Source of the DNA: Symbiodinium natans
Taxonomy: Eukaryota; Sar; Dinophyceae; Suessiales; Symbiodiniaceae
Assembly (NCBI GenBank): GCA_905221605.1
Contig: CAJNDS010000175.1
Location: forward strand, 21,001 to 85,000
Direction: 5' to 3'
DNA: 64,000 nucleotides
The position numbers and the translations under genes were made by a program. Positions 37,429 to 49,344 of the stretch are shown piece by piece (position 1 is the stretch's first letter; every line of letters begins with the position of its first letter). Below the pieces are notes generated by a model that made no database searches, had not been told where the DNA came from, and saw nothing but the letters and a program-made list of their open reading frames with translations.

Positions 37429-37699
37429 CTTCGGTTTGCTTCTCAGACAGACCATCCTTGTTAGCACGTCGGCATGCATGCGTCCTGTACAGGTTCAGAT
37501 CGCGAGACTGGATCAAGTGTCATCCCAGAAGTTCAAGCCCGCCAGGACAACGACAGACAACGACAGACAACAGAATCTTATCCACGGGGTAGTGGGAACA
37601 GTGGAAACGGGCAGCTCCAACACTTCAACACCTGTACGGGCGTGAAACTACACGTACATCACATATCATAGCATTACATGAGATCCAATCATTTGGACG

Positions 37700-38130
37700 C
37701 AATACCTTTCTGACTAGGACCAGTACGTTGTCACGGATGTCGAGCACCCCAACATGCAGGACGCTTGCCACATGCAAGGCTCAAAATGAGTGATCGATCT
37801 TTGGATGATTTTGGACAGCCAAGGATCAGCCGCGATGGCCTCATAAATACCTTTGCGGATGATAGAAGTGGATGAAGGAAGGAAGCAAGAGCGAATTGAT
37901 GTCCGGATGCTTACAAGAAGATGCGCTTGTGATGCGGAGTCTCAAAAAGCTGTGCGGTTTGCTACGGGCTGCCGATCAGAGCGTGCTCTGCCATCAGATT
38001 GCAAGACTGCGCCAATGAATCTGTCAGCTTCATGGCAGGAAGCAGCAAGAGTGATCAAGTCAGCCAAGCGCAGCCCTTGGATGCATGCATTGAAATCTCA
38101 TTGATGGATCGTCTGTTCTGTGTCATCTAG
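37700..38130. other. No supported gene
   Basis: Short frames only between the insulysin gene and the JmjC-like exons. Confidence 0.4.
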
Positions 38131-38569
38131 GCCTTGCGACCTGTGGCACCAGCGGGACAAAGTTCTCAAGGCCGGCTTGCACAGTTCATGGCCCAAGCTT
38201 CGGAAGACGCAGCCTGTAAAGTTGCATGTTGGTATTGGACGCAGGGCACACGCCTGAAGACCTGTCTTCTGGACGCTGGTGAGGTGGTGTACCTGCCTCG
38301 CACCGAGCACGCTTTCACAGCAATGCCCTGAACATTGCTGAACCATCAGTATTGGTTTTATTTGTGGTTCAGAACAGTCTGGTACGGCAAGCTGCAGGCC
38401 GTCTCAGTGGCGCCATGGGACTTGCAATGCCACTAACCTACTTGTGAGCTGGCACTGTGGCTCCAGCCTTATGGTGATCATGCTTGTGTTTTGTCAAAGG
38501 TTTGGTTTCCAGGTTGGCATCTTTTCCGTTGGTGTGGGCTACATTGGTGCATTGGACCACCTGCCCAAG
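38131..38569 (+). CDS. JmjC/cupin-like fragment, C-terminal part
   Basis: Exon 38131-38319 starts ALRPVAPAGQ and ends with AGEVVYLPRTEHAFT; GC donor. Exon 38513-38569 continues in phase with VGIFSVGVGYIGALDHLPK; GC donor. The joined 'C.ldAGEvvYLP..eHA' and 'fSVGVGyiG' blocks match the end of JmjC/cupin-8 domains, where the His is the distal metal ligand. Exon-like pieces follow at about 38768-38820 and 38870-39075 but are not recognised. The N-terminal half is not found immediately upstream. The exon begins in the phase and at the residue where the 31714-31752 fragment ends. Confidence 0.4.
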
Positions 38570-41500
38570 GCTGTATGTGCGCCAATTGCCTCGCTTGTTG
38601 CTCAGATCGTTTTTTGTAGGTAAGCTGGGCTGCCGCGTTTGATGACATGCCCTCCTCTAAGTTGCCCAAAACAGATCAGACGACTGTTGCGGGGCGAATG
38701 TGTGCAGCAGACTAGCACGTGTGACAGCATCATTGTGCTTTCACAGCACATTTGTGCTAACAAGAAGGTCTGGATTAAAAGCGGCATTGGAGGTCGGAGC
38801 CTGCAAAGTGCCGATTGATGTAAGCCTTCCAGGCTCTGTCCTGATGGGACATTTGTGTCTTGGCTCTGAAGGCGTTCGGTGACACGCGTGCTGCTGTGTC
38901 TGCAAAGGCCAGAGCTATGACAGCTACGGTGTTGAAGAATGGTCGTGTTCGATCTCTGCCCAGGATCGGGAAGGCAAGCAGCCAGGCCCTCAAGGACTTT
39001 CAGCTGACTGTAGATGCAAGTGAGAAGTCTTGTAGCCTGGATGGCACTTCTTGGCTGCCGATCTCAAGGTTGTAGTTTGCGTGTGTTCCGTTACCTAGCT
39101 TGGTGCTCTGGCTAAACGTTGACCGGGATGACACGCGTGTGTGATCCGATGGGGCTGCGGTTGTGGCTACTAAGCTGTTTTCTCGCCGGCCGCTTGGTTA
39201 AAGGTTGACAACGGTCCTGCGGAAATTAGTGGCGAATTAGTGCTACATGTGTCGGGGGTATCTTTGTTGGTGCACTGTCGATCCACGCGGCCGTGCACGT
39301 CGCAAGGTTCTTCTCTTTCTTCTTCTGTTACCTAGCTTTTCGTGGCATAGCTCTCGTCAACACAACTTCCTTTTGCTAATATTTCCTGCTAGCCCTGGCT
39401 GATCAGTGGATGAAGTGCTGCAAAAGACCTTCTACGGGGATACGACGAGGCAAAAGCCTTGGATGCACATACATCGTCATACACTATCATACATCCGGAA
39501 GGAATGGACCTAACTCAGGGCAAAAATAGCGTATGCACGCAACAGCCAGTACATGCACGGAATGTGCCGCCTCATGGAGCGCGCCTCGCATCCAATGGTG
39601 AACAGTGGTCCAGATTCCTTCTTTGCCTCTCGTGACCAAAGACTCATCGTCCGTTCGTCCTCGGGCGATCATGCTCCTGCTGACCCGGTCAAGTTTGATG
39701 ATGGGGGGCGAATAGGTAACTCGTTTCGGACATACTTCTCCAGGCTTCCCCAACACTTGCGCAGGGACGAGCACGTCACGTTTGGCACAGCAGCCTGAGG
39801 AGGGTGTTTCGCCTCTGCGAAGGTACGGATGGGATCGGTTTGGGCTGCAGCCAAGTCCGCGTGCAGCTTGGCAATCGCTGGCTGCCGATAGCACCTGGAT
39901 CAGAGCGTGATCCAAGACACTCCCCAGGCGTTTCTGTAGGGGGGCTCTGCATCCGACCTGAGCCCTGCCAACCTCCACTCAGCCACAACCTGCTTGCAGA
40001 GCGTGTCCAAGTTGAGGTCCTAAATCGGATTTTGGATTTTCTGGGTGGGCCATTTTGGGCCAGGCACATCTTGAGCTTGGAGCCATGCCCACCTCCTACT
40101 AGTCTCCTACTAGTAGCCTGTATGGCACATGTATACTCGGTAGATATCGGCAGCATTGCTCTTTCGACCGCTTCACACCTAGAACTCTAAGGCGGTCCAA
40201 TCCGAAGCTAGGCGTAGCCGAGCTGAGTATTCGGTTCCTTCATGTTCCCTCCTTCGTGACGCAAGATTTGAACATGCCGGCTAAGATCCGATACTCTCGA
40301 ACTCTGGCACTTGTCTTTTCAACAGGGGTAGAATCGGACTTTCACAACCCCCCTTGTGGAACTCGTCTTGCGACAGACACAACTTTATACCATAGGCAAA
40401 ACTTTTGAGCATCCCAGCTGGAGTCGGCATGCCAGGGCTTTCTGCGTGCCTCGAGTGGCCCAAGCTTAGCCAGAAGGATCGGAGTTGGTGGCGCCAGCCC
40501 ATGAGCCCGGCTTCCCTGACACTTGCCATGCTGCCACTTTTCACAGGAGAGTGCTTGCCGGCTTGCTGCTGCCGGGTGTGGGTTCACGTATGTTCACGTC
40601 ACTATATTTTGACGACTGAGTCATTGGGTGGCACCTTTCAGAACCAGCCAAAAGGACATGCTTGTTTGAAGGTGGTGGCCATCGTCGGAACGTGGTGTTG
40701 TCACGAGCTAAAGGCATGCAAGGCTGGTATAGCTTCCCGCTCATGCCAGCGGCTTCCACGTGGCGTGCTGCGAAATGGCTGCAAGCATGTCTGCCGCCGT
40801 GGCTGTGTCTCCGTTTCCGTTGGTGATCAGTGGTGATGTCGTTACGAAGTTGCTGGCTTCAATGCTTGGTCTCCTGCTTATTTTGCCTCCTGGGCCGGGC
40901 TGTTTTTAGCACAATCTGCCGACGTCAATCTTGTTTAAGGCTCATTGGGCCTTGAATTACAGATCTTGGGCTGGAGGAGTTGTTTCGAGACTGGGCTGAA
41001 GGATTGAGTTTTGGTGTTAAGCGGTGTTTTACGAAGCAGAACATAGGCCAAGCGCATTTCAGGTAAGCACAGGACGTGTAATTTGCTTCTGGGGTCAGAG
41101 GCGCTCATCAGAAGCTGACGACGGTTGCAAGAAACGGAAATGGCTTCCAAGTTGAATTGTTTTGGGACACTTGTCTGCTGGATGGTTTTGCTTATTGCCA
41201 TAACTCAGGCAAAGCAGGCCATGGTCACCGTTCCACTTTGCTTCTCATGAACGCGTATATGTACCTAACCGCGAGCAACGTCGCTCAGATCTTCCAACTC
41301 GTGCTAAGTAAAAAAGCTCTCACGTAAGAGGTTGACAATGTTGACACGTCCGTAGACGTTCCCCCGGTTGTGCAGATCGAGGCCTTTGCACTGGGCAGCT
41401 CACAGAGGTCATCGGAACATGGTGAGGTAGCCAGCATTGACTTTTGTCGGTAGAACACGCCAAGAGACACAGACGATGCAGGGAGCTCATCCAGCTCCGT

Positions 41501-42590
41501 GCAGATCCAGACGCCAAGGACAATCACGGCGCCAGGCCTTTCCTTTGCAAGGGCTGCGTGGCCTGAACAACACGTGCGCTGGCAGCCCGGCAATGTGCGT
41601 GCAGGCCAGTGCACCTGGCTGCTTTTGAAGGTGCGCTTAGAATTTCTTGTTTGTCAAGAGTCTGAAGCCACCGTAGACGGCAGGCAAAGAAAAAGCGTTG
41701 CGAGCATTGTTGGAGGACCCAAGAAAGTGCACTTGTTTTTGTGCAAGCTTTGTTTTTGCATTCTCACTCTCCTTTCCTGTTCTGGGAAGAAGTCTCCAGA
41801 ATTCGTTGACTTCAGGGTGCCTCGCTATTCGCAGATGGCAGGATCATCGGAGACTGGCCATGGCACGTACTGACGGCGGCGCTGAGCCGATTCACCTTGC
41901 TGCTACACGAGGCCACAGTTCGGAAAATATGTGGCAACTCAGCGGAAGTTCCATGTATATCCTCTGTGTCTCTTACGTGGCCGACAAGTCTTGAAGAACG
42001 TTTATGCAGGTCACACGTCGACTGTCCATCTCTTAATCATGGTTACACCACGCCTGTATTTATCACTGGCAGATGCAGTGGCCTGGAGAATTCATTGCTT
42101 AGGCTAAGCTGCTGCTTTCGAAGAAGGCTTCTCCATCAGCTCGCTCGTGCCTCAGCAGGTGCGGGTGCTATGAGGCGCTCTTGACATGCTCTTGACGATA
42201 CCAGATTTCTATTGTGATGTTTCGCCGGGGGGCATCTGTGGTCGTGGGTCATGGGCCAACGTGGAATAGGATGGCGTTCTCTAAGCAGGCGACAATAAAG
42301 GTGCCGAGCCTCTTCACATGGCAGTCGGGCTCTGAGTGTGCAGGCGTTGCAGGCCCACCTTGACTTGAGACTCACTAGGGTGCCTGCTCCAGGCATATGA
42401 AGGGCACCTTGCAATGGTGGATCTTCTTCTGGAGCGGTGCTGAGCTTCATGGCCGAGCTTTCGAAGCGAAGACTTTGATGTTGCGGGGTCTAAAAACTCA
42501 AGAACGCCATGCAAGCTGACCCGATCTGTATCGGTGCATTGTACTGTCCTGAAGACCTCAGGGAGGGGGGTAGGTGAAGGGGGCCACAGT
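38570..42590. other. No supported gene
   Basis: Several open frames on both strands (39487-39978 minus, 40405-40836 plus, 41499-41873 plus) but no motif, repeat or consistent exon chain that I can defend. Confidence 0.35.
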
Positions 42591-42960
42591 TCAGAACCGA
42601 GGAAACGGGGGGGGTGGGCAGACGCAAAGCGGGGGGGGATCAAGAAAGTTCACGGGGAGCGGGCCGGTGGGTAAGTTGTGAGATTGTGGCCAGCTTAGCC
42701 AGCTTTGTGCGTTCAGTACAGCTGGTGAGGGCCAGCTCTTCTTGGTCACCGTGGTCCATGGTCGGCCCCAACCGCCCCCGCTGGCGCCGCTCCCACATAG
42801 TCGGTGGGGTACCCACAGGGAGCCACGACGAACCTCCATACCCTGCAAGCTCTACGGTCCGAGGCCTCGGGGCTCTCGCACAGTTGGGTTCGAGGGTGTG
42901 ACGAAGGATGTTGTGTCTGCTTTTCGGTAGAGCCTCACACTTCTTGGACATACACATTGA
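42591..42960. other. GC-rich block, possible repeat-derived sequence
   Basis: A GC-rich block with G runs at its left end and open frames on both strands (42640-42957 minus, 42614-42901 plus). It differs in base make-up from its flanks. I cannot identify it. Confidence 0.3.
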
Positions 42961-45104
42961 AACAGCATCAACATGTTGAGGTCCACTTGCAGCTACTGTA
43001 GATGTTGAAGTTCTAACAATAATTGAGGTAGTGTTGACACATTGACTTCATGTTTTACGCTCTGCAGCATCTTCCTTTCCAGCTCTCCCTGCACCCGTGT
43101 TCATGAGCGGAGATGCAGTTGTTATTGCCCAGTCTCATAAAGAACCCGGAGCTTGAGACAGAACCGAGCGAAGGCCAGTCGGGCTGCCCCTGATGCCGGC
43201 TCCGATGTCGCCCGTGCCAAAATTACAAAATTCAGCTCTTGCTGTGAGCAGTGTTTGGCTTACAAATGCGACCGATGCAGTCACACACAGAACGCCATTG
43301 CAGGACGGAACTGAGCCAGTGTGAGCCCCAGCAAAGTTTGGAAACTAGAGTCGAGAGATGGCAGAACTGCGGAACCATGATTTGCAATGATTTGCAATGC
43401 TGGGGCCTCTCCAAGACTGGGATAGGCAAAGCTGGCCTTCGCACGTGGGCACAAGGCGCGGCGGAGCTTCCCCGCATGCTTCGCTCTGCCCTATGGCTGC
43501 GAGGATCTGGCTCAGAAGCTCCGTGATGCGATCCCGAAGCGGCCAGAGGGCGGCCGTTTGAAGCCTAATCCCCGATGATGTCTCGGTGTCGTAAGAGATT
43601 GCCCGGACTTAACGCGTGCTTACGAAGCTTGTGGGTTGAGTCACAAAATTTCAAGGAGCCTCCCGCGTTTCCTTATGTTTCCATATGTCGAGTCTCATGC
43701 AAGGAAGGGCTTGCCTTGATCCACCCAAATGCATATCACAACATCGTTAAGCCATGCACGATGTGATTCAATTTCGCCATGCAAGTTGCAACTCGTTGCA
43801 GCTCGTTGCAGCTTTGTGGTTTCCGAGGCAAAGGGTTGGGCCCGCTCCATGAGGAGCTGTGACGGCGGAATGCCTTTGGGCCATGGGCAGAGCACGTAGT
43901 AGAAGCCGAGAAATGACTATGTGCATCGTGCGTTGCATGGTGGGCGTTTCTTTTCCTGGGTGCATGGGCAAAACGAGCCTGACATGTGCATCATTTGCGC
44001 AGCCACCAGCACCATGCCGGGATGGAACGGTGGCCCTAGCCTTTGCCGACGCCAGCAGTCGAAGGCAACAAGGCCGTTTGGCCCGTTTTGGCCCTCAACC
44101 TAAAAAGTGGACGTGATGAAATGTGTGAAATCGAGGCCCCCGACGCTTGACAGTCATGGCGTCGCGCAAGAACGCTGTGTTCGATACTTTGGTCCGGCTA
44201 TGTCCTGCTGACAGTGGTGAAGGGAGCCGCCACCTACCTTGACCACGACTAAGGCCGTTTACCGGCTGCTTCAAGAGACGTAGCCATCGAATGCTTCCCA
44301 GGCACATTGATTAGAAATATGTGGCCAGGTGTGAGGCCAAGGTATTCGACTCTTGTGCAGGTTTCAGCAAATGGAAATTCCTTATGATTTTCCAAAGTTC
44401 CCGCAGATCATGGCCAAGAGAATTGTTGTGTGGGTCCCAGAAGTGGATCTCGTCCGAGCACTGTTATGCGCAAGGAGGTTGTTCGTTAGAGGTTTATGCC
44501 AATGCGTGTGCTCCACGGCCGTCCCAGCTCAAACGTAGCTGACGCCGAGCAACCTCATTGCCAAACATATCGCTTACGGCAGGCAACTGGTGTACGCATG
44601 CGTGCAATGCACCCCTAGCTGCCCTAGCTGTTGGTGCGGGTAAGTTAGAAGACTCTAATGGCCCAAACTCAGAGCCACAGGGGTGTCCTGGGCTGTGGCC
44701 ATGGTGTTGAGCAATGGATTCTGCGCATCACAGACTCAACGAGAGCGAGCCAGTGCCTGCTATTGGTGTGTTGAGTCAAAGGCGACATGAGACATGTTGT
44801 GGCAACGTGTGTGGACTGTGTGCTGGAGGGTGAGTTGTGTGAGATGCCATCCAGAATCTGGTTCATGGTGGACAGGACGTGGGCTGTCGCTACCTCTTGG
44901 AGCCTTTGGCTCAGAAGATTTCGTTCTTCATCCGAGCCGGTCCTTGCAACGCAAGCAGGAGCCAGACCAATCATCAAGCAGTTCGATTAGCATTCTTTAG
45001 CCTTGAACAATCACGAATGTCTCCCCGAAGGCACCAGTTCTGCTCGTTGCAGGAGTGCAGCAGCTGGTGGACCAAGCAGTGCGACAGCTGTTTGAAGGCT
45101 CACA

Positions 45105-45109
45105 CTCTC

Positions 45110-45142
<33 letters not shown>

Positions 45143-45215
45143 TTCTCTCGCTTTCTCTCTTTCTCTCTTTCTCTCTGTCCGTCTCTCTGTCTGTCTTTCT
45201 GTCTCTTTGTCTGTT
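45105..45215 (+). repeat. CT-rich microsatellite
   Basis: TCTC and TTTCTCTC repeats over about 110 bp, grading into GTCT repeats. Confidence 0.9.
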
Positions 45216-45567
45216 TGTTTGTGCGACCGCACGCCACGAGTTTCGACACAAGAACCGATCAATCAGGACATTAAATGCAGGCAGAGGGCAGCAGAGAGCC
45301 TGCACCCGGCGAAGCTGTCCAGTTGTGCTGGAATTAGGGCCAGACAGGCTCTGATACCTGCCGGGGTCATGTTCTTTCCTGGACATGAGGACGACAACAT
45401 ACATTAAGTTGCAGTTTGCGTCGTGTGAGTTCATGTCCCTTCGATTTCTGGGCAGCCGTGTAGCACTCAAAAGCACTGGACACCTTTTGTCACAGATCGG
45501 ATAAGACCATGCATCCTTTGCTGAATGCTCCCACCTCGCGTGTGCGCGTGCGCCTGCAATGCCTGCA

Positions 45568-45732
45568 TGTGTGTGTGAGAGTGTGTGAGTGTGTGAGTGT
45601 GAGAGTGTGAGAGTGTGAGAGTGTGAGAGTGTGAGAGTGTGAGAGTGTGAGAGTGTGAGAGTGTGAGAGTGTGAGAGTGTGAGAGTGTGAGAGTGTGAGA
45701 GTGTGTGAGAGAGAGAGAGAGTGTGTGTGTCT
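45568..45732 (+). repeat. GTGTGAGA octamer array
   Basis: About 14 near-perfect copies of an 8-bp unit, then GA and GT dinucleotides and a GCGCGT-rich stretch to about 45775. Confidence 0.92.
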
Positions 45733-46320
45733 CTGCGCGCGCGTGCGCGTGTGCGCGCGTGCGTGTGCGCGTGCATGCCACTTCGAGAACAAGGAAAACA
45801 CCTCAACCATGCAGCAGGGGATCAGCAGTCCCTGCGCCCGATCGCTTTGCGTAGCAAATTAAACTGCAGGCTTCGCCCTGTGAAAATCGTTTTGGCTTTC
45901 TGCCGAGTCTTGAGCAGGAAACGCTTGAAGCTTCTTGTCTTGTTTGCTGAGACTTTTCCCCGCGGCCACATTCCATTGATCGAAACACGGTGATTCGGGC
46001 ATTTGAATCCTACACTGAAAGTTTCTTTGCCCTCAAGCAATGCGAGAATCCGTGCACGATGTCGTGGGAACGCAGTCATGTTTGAAACCGGCAGTCAAGC
46101 CGCAATCTTCGACCTGGCGTTCAAGGGTACGATTCGCGATATTCGTGGGGCAATCCCGTGAGAGCGTGGAAAGGCAAGGTTTGTAGCGAAAGCACAACTG
46201 GCTGCAATAGGCTGCACAGGCCAACTTTCACAACCGCACTCGCACTCTTTTACCGACCGGGTTTTAGAAGCAACGTTTGTGACGCTGGGACTTGCAAGCT
46301 GACGCTTCAGAATGCCGTGT

Positions 46321-46341
46321 GCCCCCCCCCCCCCCCCCCCG
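46321..46341 (+). repeat. Poly-C tract
   Basis: About 20 consecutive C. Confidence 0.85.
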
Positions 46342-46542
46342 TTTGCCGCCCCCTTTGCCTCCAGCGGCTTAGCCAGTGAAGCCTATCCTGTCGCATTCCT
46401 TCGGACAATGTATGGTACACATCGCTAGTTCGGCACGACTTTCTCAGTTTGTGGCCGAAGCCTTGAGCCTTCTTGCGATGTCAGTACTGCTCCTTACAAA
46501 GATCGCAGAGGTCGGATCCAGAGAAGCAACTTGAGACTTGAG

Positions 46543-47613
46543 GAAGCTCGAGCCAGGAAGTGTTCTGAGAATCTGTGTCGGTTGAGACAAGAAGCTTCAG
46601 TTTTCGCCAGAAAATCATTGCTTCCTGGATTCTGTCATCCAAGCCTTACGCTTTGTCTGACCCATGAAGAACACACAGATGCTTTGTTGAACATTTCTCA
46701 AGAAGGAGATTGCAATTCCGCAGGGTGGCAGTCAGCTGGGGGGCACAGGGAGACTGCCAAGCTGCATCCAACGAGTTCGTGACAACTTCCTACGCACCTG
46801 GAGTAGTCTAGGGCTGTCGCTCTGCGTCTGTGTGTGTCTCTGCAGCAACACGCATCTTTGGGACGGCATGTCGGCCGCGAGGCTTATTTCGTGAGGCCTC
46901 AGAGAAGCAGCGGCAGCGAGCCGCACTGGGCATCCAGGCAACGGTGCAGCGGCTTTTGACATCTTTGGACATGTTGCGAGATATGTGAGATATGTGAGAT
47001 ATGTGAGATATGTGTCGCTGTCGCTGTCTTCAGGCTACCGGAGCCAAGGCCAACCGTGAGGCTTTGTACCTCGATCGAGAACATCGTGATCGATGGGAGA
47101 AGTTGGCCCGCAGTTTCTTGGAGAGAGCGCTGGAACGGATGCAGGCATAGCATGAAGCAATGTAGGACAATGACAAGGGGGCGCTTACATATGCTTTCGC
47201 CGAAAGGCAGATGCCTTGTTTTCGAACCACTGACTTGATCGTGTGCGTCAGTAGTGCGAGCAGGGTCTTGGCATGCTGTCCATCTGACAGATGCATTTAT
47301 GTTTAGTTTCAAAGCCGAGATGTTTTGTTACCCTTGGGGTTTTAGAAGCATGCGGGCGGTATCGAGTCGAACCGATGTATGGTCAGGATGTTGAAGGCCT
47401 GTGACGTTGTTCCATGTGGCGTGTGCTCTGCAGCAGACACGCATTGTGCGGTTCCAAGAGGTCATGGTTCTGAATCGTGAAACGGAACGTCTGGTAGCGT
47501 TGCAGACGCGGAAAACGTTCGCAAATGGGGCGCTGATCTTGCTTCAGGCGACACTCAGGCTACAAGAACTCGGCACTCAAAGCTTTTCAAAGACCGGGCT
47601 ACAACATCCCCAA
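46543..47613 (+). CDS. Charged coiled-coil protein, internal exons
   Basis: Five short exons join in one phase, each with AG before G at the acceptor and GC or GA at the donor: 46543-46593, 46896-46979, 47034-47144, 47461-47529 and 47548-47613. The product is rich in Arg, Glu, Gln and Leu and looks alpha-helical: EARARKCSENLCRLRQE, then QRQRAALGIQATVQRLLTSL, then EHRDRWEKLARSFLERALER, then ETERLVALQTRK, then ATLRLQELGTQS. No family is recognised; heptad-like leucines suggest a coiled coil, perhaps cytoskeletal or axonemal (inference). Start and end are outside the exons I can see. One intron is only 54 nt and is made of a tandem decamer. Confidence 0.55.
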
Positions 47614-48759
47614 GCGATCCTTTCAAACTCTGACAGCCTTTCTCATCGGCACACACGTCTTGCTGCACTTCCGTTTTGTGTCGAACTTGGTTGACGTATC
47701 AGATGCTTTTCATCTAGGTTCTCTGGTGAACTACGATAGATGCTGGAACATTCGCACTGGGCTGTCGAACGGGGGACAGGCCTCTGAAGCAGCTGATGTT
47801 AGCCAACTTCGGCGGCACGCAGCCTTGCAGCATTTTCTGGAGGCCATGGGGCATTGCTAAGTCTCGCTTCATGCTGCCAGTGCACTTTGCAGCACGCGTG
47901 GGATTCCTGCAGATCTCTCCAGAGCTTCAATTGCGCCCCAGGGCATCCAAACATGTTGTTCTGCTCAGCTGTCCAGCTGCAGATGGGGCTGTCTGTCGCG
48001 ATCAGCCCATGAGGAACGATGACCACTGTGCAGGAAAACCGCACACGACAGCATCGGAAAATTGCACGTATGGTCAGGGTCACGCGGAGAGGCGAAAAGA
48101 GGTGATGGAAGCAGTCTGCGAGAAGGCTGGCAAAAAATGTAAAAGGTACCAGCTGGCGGCGGTGCAGCTTTCACATCGATTTACCAGAATCTGCTGTTTC
48201 GCAAATGTTTGGGAAAATGAGGGCTGGCATAATCTTGACTTCGCACGAGTGCCAGCCCCCGCCCCACGGACTGTGCTAATGGGTCGGCCGAGGAGGGCGA
48301 AACTGCTAATTTACTTGTAAGAGGGTTGACCCCCTGTAGAAGGAGCCAGGAATGATGACAGTTGCCTTCTGCTTTCTCGGGAGTTTCTTTTTCTCTTTTC
48401 CGGCGAAGGGTTGACAATTGAGTTCCGGGACTTGGGTACTGTTATTGCGAGGGGAGGGTTTATGAATGACAGGTCGACATTAAGCTCGATTCAAGCCAGC
48501 GCCGCGATTCAAGCAAATTCCCGAATCCCCGAATCAAGCACTGCTGATTCTGGGGTTCGTGCTGAAAGGGCCGGAAGTGTATTGGTTGTATTGGTTGTCT
48601 CCGGGCCAGGTAGACGTTGCTGACCTATACCTTCCTCCGCACAAGAGGTGCAGTGAGGACACATACATGGATGAGCCGCTGCAGGACGTGTGTGTGCAAT
48701 TCCTGATGGATGTTACGTGTCCTAACAGCATCTAACAGCATCGAGTAGGGTGACTAATT
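47614..48759. other. Possible further exons, unresolved
   Basis: The frame at 47796-48320 is open for 174 codons but has no recognised motif. Continuation of the coiled-coil gene is possible but not shown. Confidence 0.3.
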
Positions 48760-49344
48760 ATGGGTGACTATGTAAGGTGCGGGCATGTGCGAACCTGTTC
48801 AAGTGCAGAAAATAGTGCAGACTTCCAGAGGCGTGGGGTCTACGTGGTTCAGGGCGTGCGGTACGACTTTGAGGCAGAGTTGGTCAAGTCTGGGCTAGAT
48901 GTCGAGCATCAAAGCCTGGAAGTCGAAAGTCTTAAAGAAACCTTTGCTTTTAATGTAGCGGTGGACGTCCGACGCCAGCTGGCAGAGTCCGACGCCGGAC
49001 ACATGGGACAGAGGTGCTCCAACCAGCTGGTGCAAGCTGCCACAGCTTTGTTAACCCAGTCGGGCCTCGCCAATATTGAACGGGCCTGTGGTGACCACAT
49101 CATCGTCAGTGGAGGTGACCAGGAGCTGTTTTTCGAGCTGAAGCAAGGGCCGCCTAGATGTTGGGACCTAGTCCTCTCCTGCAAGAAATCCAACTTCACC
49201 AGCTTCATGCTCGGCTCGCGGAGCGATGAAGCAGAGGTTCTGATCTGTGCCCCCAGCTCTCACATCACCAGGCAGGGGGTCAGCCTTCCCATCGAAAGCG
49301 ACTGTCGGTCAAGAATGGGCAAGACGGCCGCAGGTTTGCCTTGA
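48760..49344 (+). CDS. Unrecognised protein, large exon
   Basis: A 194-codon frame of balanced, non-repetitive composition that reads like folded protein: GVYVVQGVRYDFEAELVKSG, ETFAFNVAVDVRRQLAESDA, ATALLTQSGLANIERACGDH, then GGDQELFFELKQGPPRCWDL. The true exon probably starts within it rather than at the first ATG, and ends before about 49250. I recognise no domain. It may belong to the same transcription unit as the coiled-coil exons upstream, same strand. Confidence 0.4.
   Translation: MGDYVRCGHVRTCSSAENSADFQRRGVYVVQGVRYDFEAELVKSGLDVEHQSLEVESLKETFAFNVAVDVRRQLAESDAGHMGQRCSNQLVQAATALLTQSGLANIERACGDHIIVSGGDQELFFELKQGPPRCWDLVLSCKKSNFTSFMLGSRSDEAEVLICAPSSHITRQGVSLPIESDCRSRMGKTAAGLP

Larger units (their letters stand above)
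42961..46540. other. No supported gene; microsatellites
   Basis: Short frames only apart from the repeat tracts listed separately. Confidence 0.4.

Noticed and set aside
42880-42900. GGTTCGAG resembling a tRNA T-loop
   Set aside because: No acceptor, D-arm or anticodon arm could be folded around it.
44339-44420. FDSCAGFSKWK resembling the start of a WCC repeat unit
   Set aside because: The order of Cys is wrong and the WCC and KGC parts are missing; treated as coincidence.
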